Below are positions 50,475 to 54,009 of a DNA stretch of 54,009 nucleotides, piece after piece. Made by a program: the position numbers and the translations under genes. Origin of the DNA: Parcubacteria group bacterium (lineage in GTDB: Bacteria > Patescibacteriota > Patescibacteriia > Patescibacteriales > GWC2-42-12); contig JACPHD010000034.1 of assembly GCA_016188785.1 (NCBI GenBank), positions 1 through 54,009 on the forward strand, written 5' to 3'. The notes below the pieces were generated by a model. The model was given only the letters and a program-made list of their open reading frames with translations. It was not told where the DNA came from and made no database searches. Position 1 is the first letter of the stretch; every line of letters starts with the position of its first letter.

Positions 50475-50972
50475 ATGCAACTGCCAATTAGAAAGCCGGG
50501 AAAATACACTCATCTAAAACCGGATCAGCATCTGACCCAGGCGAAATTTAATGAGCTTAAAAATAAGCTAGACCAGCTTAAATTTAACCGGCCGCGCGCG
50601 GCCGAAGAAGTTAAGCGGCTGGCCGAAATGGGAGATTTTTCGGAAAACGCGGCTTATCAAATCGCTAAAGGCCGCTTAAGAGGCCTGAACCAAAAAATTT
50701 TAGAAATAGCAGATCAGCTAAAACGTGCGGTTATCATTAAGCCGGTTAAAAATAGCCGGCTAGTTCAGTTAGGCAGTAGTGTAACCGTTATAACGGCTGG
50801 CCGAGAAAAAACTTACTTAATTTTGGGATCAGCAGAAACCGACCCTAAACGCGGCATTATTTCCAGCCACTCGCCCATCGGCTCGGCCCTAATCGGCAAA
50901 AAAATTAACGACCAGATAAAAATCAAGCTGGCCGACCAAGAAGTTGAATATAAAATTGTTAGAATAGAGTAG
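50475..50972 (+). CDS. greA: Transcription elongation factor GreA/GreB family
   Basis: 165 residues. The N-terminal coiled coil carries the acidic tip EMGDFSENAAY, matching GreA's catalytic D-x2-E loop that stimulates RNAP transcript cleavage. The C-terminal FKBP-like domain has YLILGSAETDPKRGIISSHSP and IGKKINDQI. It rescues backtracked RNA polymerase. The start is followed by an atypical 20-residue lead (PIRKPGKYTHLKPDQ), so the exact start is a little uncertain. Confidence 0.92.
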   Translation: MQLPIRKPGKYTHLKPDQHLTQAKFNELKNKLDQLKFNRPRAAEEVKRLAEMGDFSENAAYQIAKGRLRGLNQKILEIADQLKRAVIIKPVKNSRLVQLGSSVTVITAGREKTYLILGSAETDPKRGIISSHSPIGSALIGKKINDQIKIKLADQEVEYKIVRIE

Positions 50973-51028
50973 GGTTAATATAAATAAATGTTAACCCATA
51001 GCAGTTCTTTAAAAACCAGGGGTGCTTT

Positions 51029-51289
51029 GTGATTTTTGATCTGTGGAGCGCGGTAGGTATTTTTACGTCAGATTTCTTGTTTTGGTATTTGACAACGATT
51101 TATGTAAAACGTTGCAACGGAAATCTGATCATCCAGGTTATGATAGTAGCCGGAGCCATTAACGCCAGTGATTTTATGTCAAAATATTTGGCTCCCCGAT
51201 TTTTCAGCAATATCATAGTGGCCATTTTAGCCGCGGCCGCTGGTTCTGGTGTTGCTATGCTGTGGGACAAATGGAGGAAAAATAAATAA
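51029..51289 (+). CDS. Small membrane protein, unknown function
   Basis: 86 residues from a GTG start with AGGGGT just upstream. Three hydrophobic stretches (about 7-25, 34-50, 60-78) suggest two or three membrane spans, ending in a basic tail (DKWRKNK). It resembles small two-to-three-span proteins common in CPR that contain SDFxxxxYT...; function unknown. It has its own terminator. Confidence 0.65.
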   Translation: MIFDLWSAVGIFTSDFLFWYLTTIYVKRCNGNLIIQVMIVAGAINASDFMSKYLAPRFFSNIIVAILAAAAGSGVAMLWDKWRKNK

Positions 51290-51301
51290 AAAATGAACTT
51301 C

Positions 51302-51340
51302 AAGCCGCCAACTCGCGAGTCAGGCGGCTTTTCTCTTTTT
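51302..51340 (+). terminator. Terminator of the small membrane protein gene
   Basis: AAGCCGCC and GGCGGCTT form an 8-bp stem followed by TTCTCTTTTT. Confidence 0.85.
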
Positions 51341-51350
51341 AAAATGCTCT

Positions 51351-51388
51351 TAATAAAAATAGCCCCCACCACATTGTGGTAGGGGGCT
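51351..51388 (-). terminator. Terminator of the 51.4-kb hypothetical gene
   Basis: On the minus strand AGCCCCCTACCAC and GTGGTGGGGGCT pair and run into ATTTTTATT. A second perfect stem, CCGAGATTATC/GATAATCTCGG, precedes it at 51396-51421. Confidence 0.75.
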
Positions 51389-51436
51389 GGGTGGCCGAGA
51401 TTATCCGGAGATAATCTCGGAAAATTAGTAAAAATC

Positions 51437-51934
51437 CTACCAATTGCGCTTTTCATGACGCAAGGCAGCGATGCGAAGCTCCAGGCTGTCGCGCGGACGA
51501 ATAAATCGTGCGCCGTTACTAAAGGCGTAGTCAAGCCAACAAAAGCGGATTGTCCATTCTCCTCCGCGCCAGATTAAGCAAGCCACAACGCGGCTATGGC
51601 TACCGGTGATTAAAATAGTACGCGGCATAATATAATAATTATCGCGCGAATCAACCGGAAAAATTTTTTTCCATTCCTCTTCCCGCTTCTCCTTTAACTT
51701 TAATAACGCGGCGGCCAGTCCAAGACTGCCATAAGCTTTACATGCTCCCGCTCGCCTGAGCATAAAGTCACCGTCTATATACTCGTCGGATTGAATCGGG
51801 CAAAAAGAAAAATCCAGGTTAAAAAAACTAATTTCGCCTTCCGGGTCGTCGCTCTCTACCTCCCAACCCTCGGGAATGAGATCTGAATCAATGGCGCGAA
51901 CTGGCGTAATTATACTTCGCAGTTCCAGCTTCAT
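51437..51934 (-). CDS. Hypothetical protein, 165 residues
   Basis: Soluble protein without a recognised family. It has a beta-rich, acidic N-terminus (EGWEVESDDPEGEIS), a helix with LGLAAALLKLKEKREEEWKK and RTILITGSHSRVVACLIWRGG. A strong ribosome-binding site (GGGGGA) precedes the ATG, supporting real expression. It has its own terminators. The general look is of a small cytosolic CPR protein; function not inferred. Confidence 0.7.
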   Translation of the reverse strand: MKLELRSIITPVRAIDSDLIPEGWEVESDDPEGEISFFNLDFSFCPIQSDEYIDGDFMLRRAGACKAYGSLGLAAALLKLKEKREEEWKKIFPVDSRDNYYIMPRTILITGSHSRVVACLIWRGGEWTIRFCWLDYAFSNGARFIRPRDSLELRIAALRHEKRNW

Positions 51935-52098
51935 AATAATTTCCCCCTTTTTAAATTGAAAGGTTCGCTATAGGCGCCAGAATCGGCGTTATTAAAAACT
52001 TTACAACTGGACAAAAAAATAGTAAAATTAAAATATAAAAATATACGAAAATATTAAAAAATGTTATAAATGTATTAATTATTGTTTATGCTAATTGA

Positions 52099-52203
52099 CT
52101 TAGTAAATAATGGCAAATTTTCGTGCGAGGACTGTTTGAGCCCCCCACCAAAATTTGGTGGGGGGCGAGTTCCGCAGTAGAAAATTTGCCATTATTTACT
52201 AAG
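52099..52203. repeat. Site-specific-arm palindromic element, copy 2
   Basis: Perfect 24-bp arms (52099-52122 and 52180-52203) around a core with GCGAGGACTGTTTGAG, a nested CCCCCCACC...GGTGGGGGG hairpin and CGAGTTCCGCAG. Core ends match copy 1 at 11099-11199; the outer arms do not. Confidence 0.85.
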
Positions 52204-52230
52204 CCGTAGATGTTTTATAACCATAAATAC

Positions 52231-52878
52231 ATGAAAAAAATATCTGACGCTTTAAAAGAAATTATTAGCAACAACCAATTTTTAGCCTACGGCCTGTCTA
52301 ATAAACTCTTAAACTTAACCCAACTGGCCAAATATCTAAAACCATTAATTGAAACGCGGACTAAAAAAAATTTAAAAAGCGCCAGCGCGCTTTTAATGAT
52401 GTTGTCCCGACTGCAAAAAGAGTATGGCAAAAAAATTAAAGCGATTAATAAATTCAAAATTAATAATATTACTGCCTATTCCGGCTTATCTATCTATACT
52501 TACTCAAAAAATTATTCTTTTTTAGCCCAGTTAAGCAAGCTCTACGCCGCGCTTGAGCATTATAACAGCTATATAACCCTGGGCCAGGGCACGGACGAAA
52601 TCACGCTAATCATTAACGAGGCCGGCTCTAATGAACTAAAAAAATATATTAAAGACCAACCTAAACATTTTAGTAAAAATATTTCGGCTTTAAGCGTTAA
52701 ATTTTCTGAAAAATATCATCATGAATCAGGCTTGCTTTATTATTTAATCCAGGAAGTGGCCTTGCAAGGCATAAATATAAAAGAAATCGCCTCAACTTAC
52801 ACCGAGATTATTTTTTATGTTGATGAAAAAGATTTTAAATTGCTTTTTGACACTGTTTACAACCGTTTTGCCGGTTAA
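52231..52878 (+). CDS. ACT-domain protein
   Basis: About 215 residues from the ATG at 52231 (MKKISDALKEII). The N-terminal 75 residues are helical, possibly HTH-like (FLAYGLSNKLLNLTQLAKYL). Two ACT-type beta-alpha-beta units follow, the second with ESGLLYYLIQEVALQGINI and EIIFYVDEKDFKLLFD as in aspartate kinase regulatory domains. No kinase domain is present. It may bind an amino acid and act as a regulator. It is convergent with the Phd-nuclease gene and overlaps it by 4 nt. Confidence 0.75.
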   Translation: MKKISDALKEIISNNQFLAYGLSNKLLNLTQLAKYLKPLIETRTKKNLKSASALLMMLSRLQKEYGKKIKAINKFKINNITAYSGLSIYTYSKNYSFLAQLSKLYAALEHYNSYITLGQGTDEITLIINEAGSNELKKYIKDQPKHFSKNISALSVKFSEKYHHESGLLYYLIQEVALQGINIKEIASTYTEIIFYVDEKDFKLLFDTVYNRFAG

Positions 52879-53594
52879 AATTTTGGAATCAGCTTGGCGC
52901 TGGGACGGCCGGCTTTTTTCCAGGCTGAAAAAGTATTAAATTTAGAGTAGTCAATGGTCATAATTTTTTCCTGTTCCACATTATTTTTATACTGGCGGGA
53001 ATAGAAAATTATAAATTCTGGTTTTTTTGACCAGGACAAAGCCGCGGCCAAGGCGAATAAGTCGGCGATAACTCTATCCGCGTTCTCTTCATAATCGGCA
53101 AAAGCGCCAACCTCAAAAATCAGGCGCACATTGCCCCGGCCGTCATTCACGATAATATCAGCTTCAATATAACGTTTGCTGTCTTCGCCGCCGACTTTTA
53201 CATATCGCCCGAACTCAATCAGCTGCAGCTGGTATTTATACTTTTCAATAAGATTGACGAATAATCGCGCTTTAATTAAACCTTCTTCTTTATATCTTGA
53301 ATTTTGACCATTGCCGGATAAATAGACCACCCTTGATTCATCGCGGATAATAAAAACTTTGGGTAAAATTTCGTTTCTTTGCGCCGCGTAGCTGTCATAA
53401 TTTTTATCAGCCAGAGTATAGCCATTATTTTTACTCGCTGACAGCGCTTCAAATTTTTCCGCCGAAACTATCACTACTGTCGGCTTGCCCCGTTCGGTTA
53501 AAGTGTAATAAATATTAAATTTTCGCACTTCTTCAGCAATGCTAAAAATTTTTTTTCTGGCCTCGGTAATCGGCAAAACATTTTTTATTGTCAT
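52875..53594 (-). CDS. Phd/YefM antitoxin domain fused to a PD-(D/E)xK-like domain
   Basis: 239 residues. The first 50 match Phd/YefM antitoxin DNA-binding domains (LPITEARKKIFSIAEEVR, TERGKPTVVIVSAEKFE). The rest resembles the HsdR N-terminal-type nuclease fold: RYIEADIIVNDGRGN then LIFEVGAFADYEEN. The ExK motif reads E-V-G, so the catalytic lysine is missing or shifted. It may be an autoregulated protein with a degenerate or modified nuclease. A long inverted repeat lies just upstream of its start. Confidence 0.7.
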   Translation of the reverse strand: MTIKNVLPITEARKKIFSIAEEVRKFNIYYTLTERGKPTVVIVSAEKFEALSASKNNGYTLADKNYDSYAAQRNEILPKVFIIRDESRVVYLSGNGQNSRYKEEGLIKARLFVNLIEKYKYQLQLIEFGRYVKVGGEDSKRYIEADIIVNDGRGNVRLIFEVGAFADYEENADRVIADLFALAAALSWSKKPEFIIFYSRQYKNNVEQEKIMTIDYSKFNTFSAWKKAGRPSAKLIPKF

Positions 53595-53608
53595 GTTTTT
53601 GCGAGTGT

Positions 53609-53704
53609 AGCACTAACTTGATTCTGACTGCTTCCATCAGATGGATTTGCTCTAAATAAGATTTAAAAATAGTAGTATTTAGTGGACAGAATCAAGTTAG
53701 TGCT
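53609..53704. repeat. 18-bp inverted repeat upstream of the Phd-nuclease gene
   Basis: AGCACTAACTTGATTCTG and CAGAATCAAGTTAGTGCT are perfect inverses separated by 60 nt that include a small CCATC/GATGG hairpin. It could be an operator for the Phd domain or a palindromic insertion. Confidence 0.75.
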
Positions 53705-53748
53705 GCATGAGTTAATAATTATATGTACATTATACCGTACATATAATT

Positions 53749-54009
53749 TTAGAGCAACCCCTCGCATTTAAGGCTTAAAAACGAGTTTTCCGACACGATT
53801 ACATGATCAATTATTTCAATGCCTAATATTTTACCGGCTTCCAAGAGCCGCTTAGTCACCGCCAAGTCGTCATCCGAGGGTTTAATATCGCCGGACGGAT
53901 GATTATGAGCGATAAGAATTTGCGCCGCGGTCTGGTAGATGGCCGGCTCAAAAACTTCGCGCGGATGCACTAAATTGGCATTAAGAGTTCCGACTGAAAT
54001 AACCTCCCG
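53749..54009 (-). CDS. radC: RadC/JAB-domain protein (partial, continues past the window)
   Basis: The C-terminal 86 residues of a MPN/JAB metalloprotease-fold protein of the RadC family. The signature HNHPSGDIKPSDDD and the end IDHVIVSENSFLSLKCEGLL are clear. The frame is open to the window edge, with REVISVGTLNANLVHPREVF upstream, so the track start at a GTG is artificial. RadC-like proteins are linked to DNA repair or mobile elements without a proven reaction. Confidence 0.9.
   Translation of the reverse strand, partial: REVISVGTLNANLVHPREVFEPAIYQTAAQILIAHNHPSGDIKPSDDDLAVTKRLLEAGKILGIEIIDHVIVSENSFLSLKCEGLL

Overview
The window looks like a chromosomal piece of a Candidate Phyla Radiation (Patescibacteria) bacterium, probably near Parcubacteria/Falkowbacteria. 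What supports this: a divergent 16S rRNA gene of about 1,545 nt once a LAGLIDADG group I intron is removed; 515F-region sequence GCAGCAGCGG instead of GCAGCCGCGG; compact operons with ATGA overlaps; many orphan small proteins; and AT-rich coding with TGA used as a normal stop. The lineage is inferred from these traits, not from a database match.

Layout. 0-5.3 kb: tRNA-Ala, a LysM/M23 peptidoglycan hydrolase, RNase J, a methyltransferase and tRNA-Leu. 5.3-14.9 kb (minus strand): a long run that reads zwf-gnd fusion, rpiB, rpe, transketolase, a dual-specificity phosphatase, infC, rpmI, rplT, secG and a family-5 solute-binding protein, so central carbon genes feed into a translation/secretion block. 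14.9-22.8 kb (plus strand): an accessory island with an ArsR-type regulator, mercuric reductase and a MerC/MerT-like protein, then transaldolase, a TVP38/DedA-like protein, and a second ArsR-controlled operon of glutaredoxin, FMN reductase, thioredoxin reductase, two tiny Cys-rich proteins and CcdA. Three decayed genes (DUF3179-like, GH13, alpha/beta hydrolase) sit in or at the edge of the island. 22.8-33 kb: tRNA-Gly, tRNA-Leu, ssrA, smpB, trigger factor, a small ncRNA, an aberrant class II tRNA, H+-pyrophosphatase, nusA and an AAA_14/DUF4143 ATPase. 33-38 kb: RelE remnant, tRNA-Arg, rpsO, a NYN nuclease, pnp, and an unidentified structured RNA. 38-41.7 kb: HEPN-like pair, frameshifted MutH/Sau3AI-like gene, HTH-nuclease and a second DUF4143 ATPase, probably a defence remnant. 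41.8-45.7 kb: glycosyltransferase cassette and galT. 45.7-49.9 kb: a 16S gene with no linked 23S, followed by tRNA-Ile, tRNA-fMet, tRNA-Phe and tRNA-Pro. 49.9-54 kb: serine-recombinase remnant, greA, small hypothetical genes, an ACT protein, a Phd-nuclease fusion and partial radC.

How the genes work together. The carbon genes cover both oxidative and non-oxidative pentose phosphate steps (Zwf, Gnd, RpiB, Rpe, Tkt, Tal); only 6-phosphogluconolactonase is not seen. NADPH made here could feed the thioredoxin reductase, FMN reductase and mercuric reductase of the island. ssrA-smpB, RNase J, PNPase, NYN nuclease, NusA and GreA form an RNA surveillance and transcription set.

The most striking layer is not a gene. 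The genome carries many palindromic repeat families, several nested inside each other, inserted in intergenic DNA, in frame inside protein genes (merA, nusA, the rpiB start), and in 16S rRNA helices. Two copies of one family have perfect inverted arms that are specific to each site around a shared core. Three AT-rich spacer families are divided between RNA-gene and protein-gene spacers.
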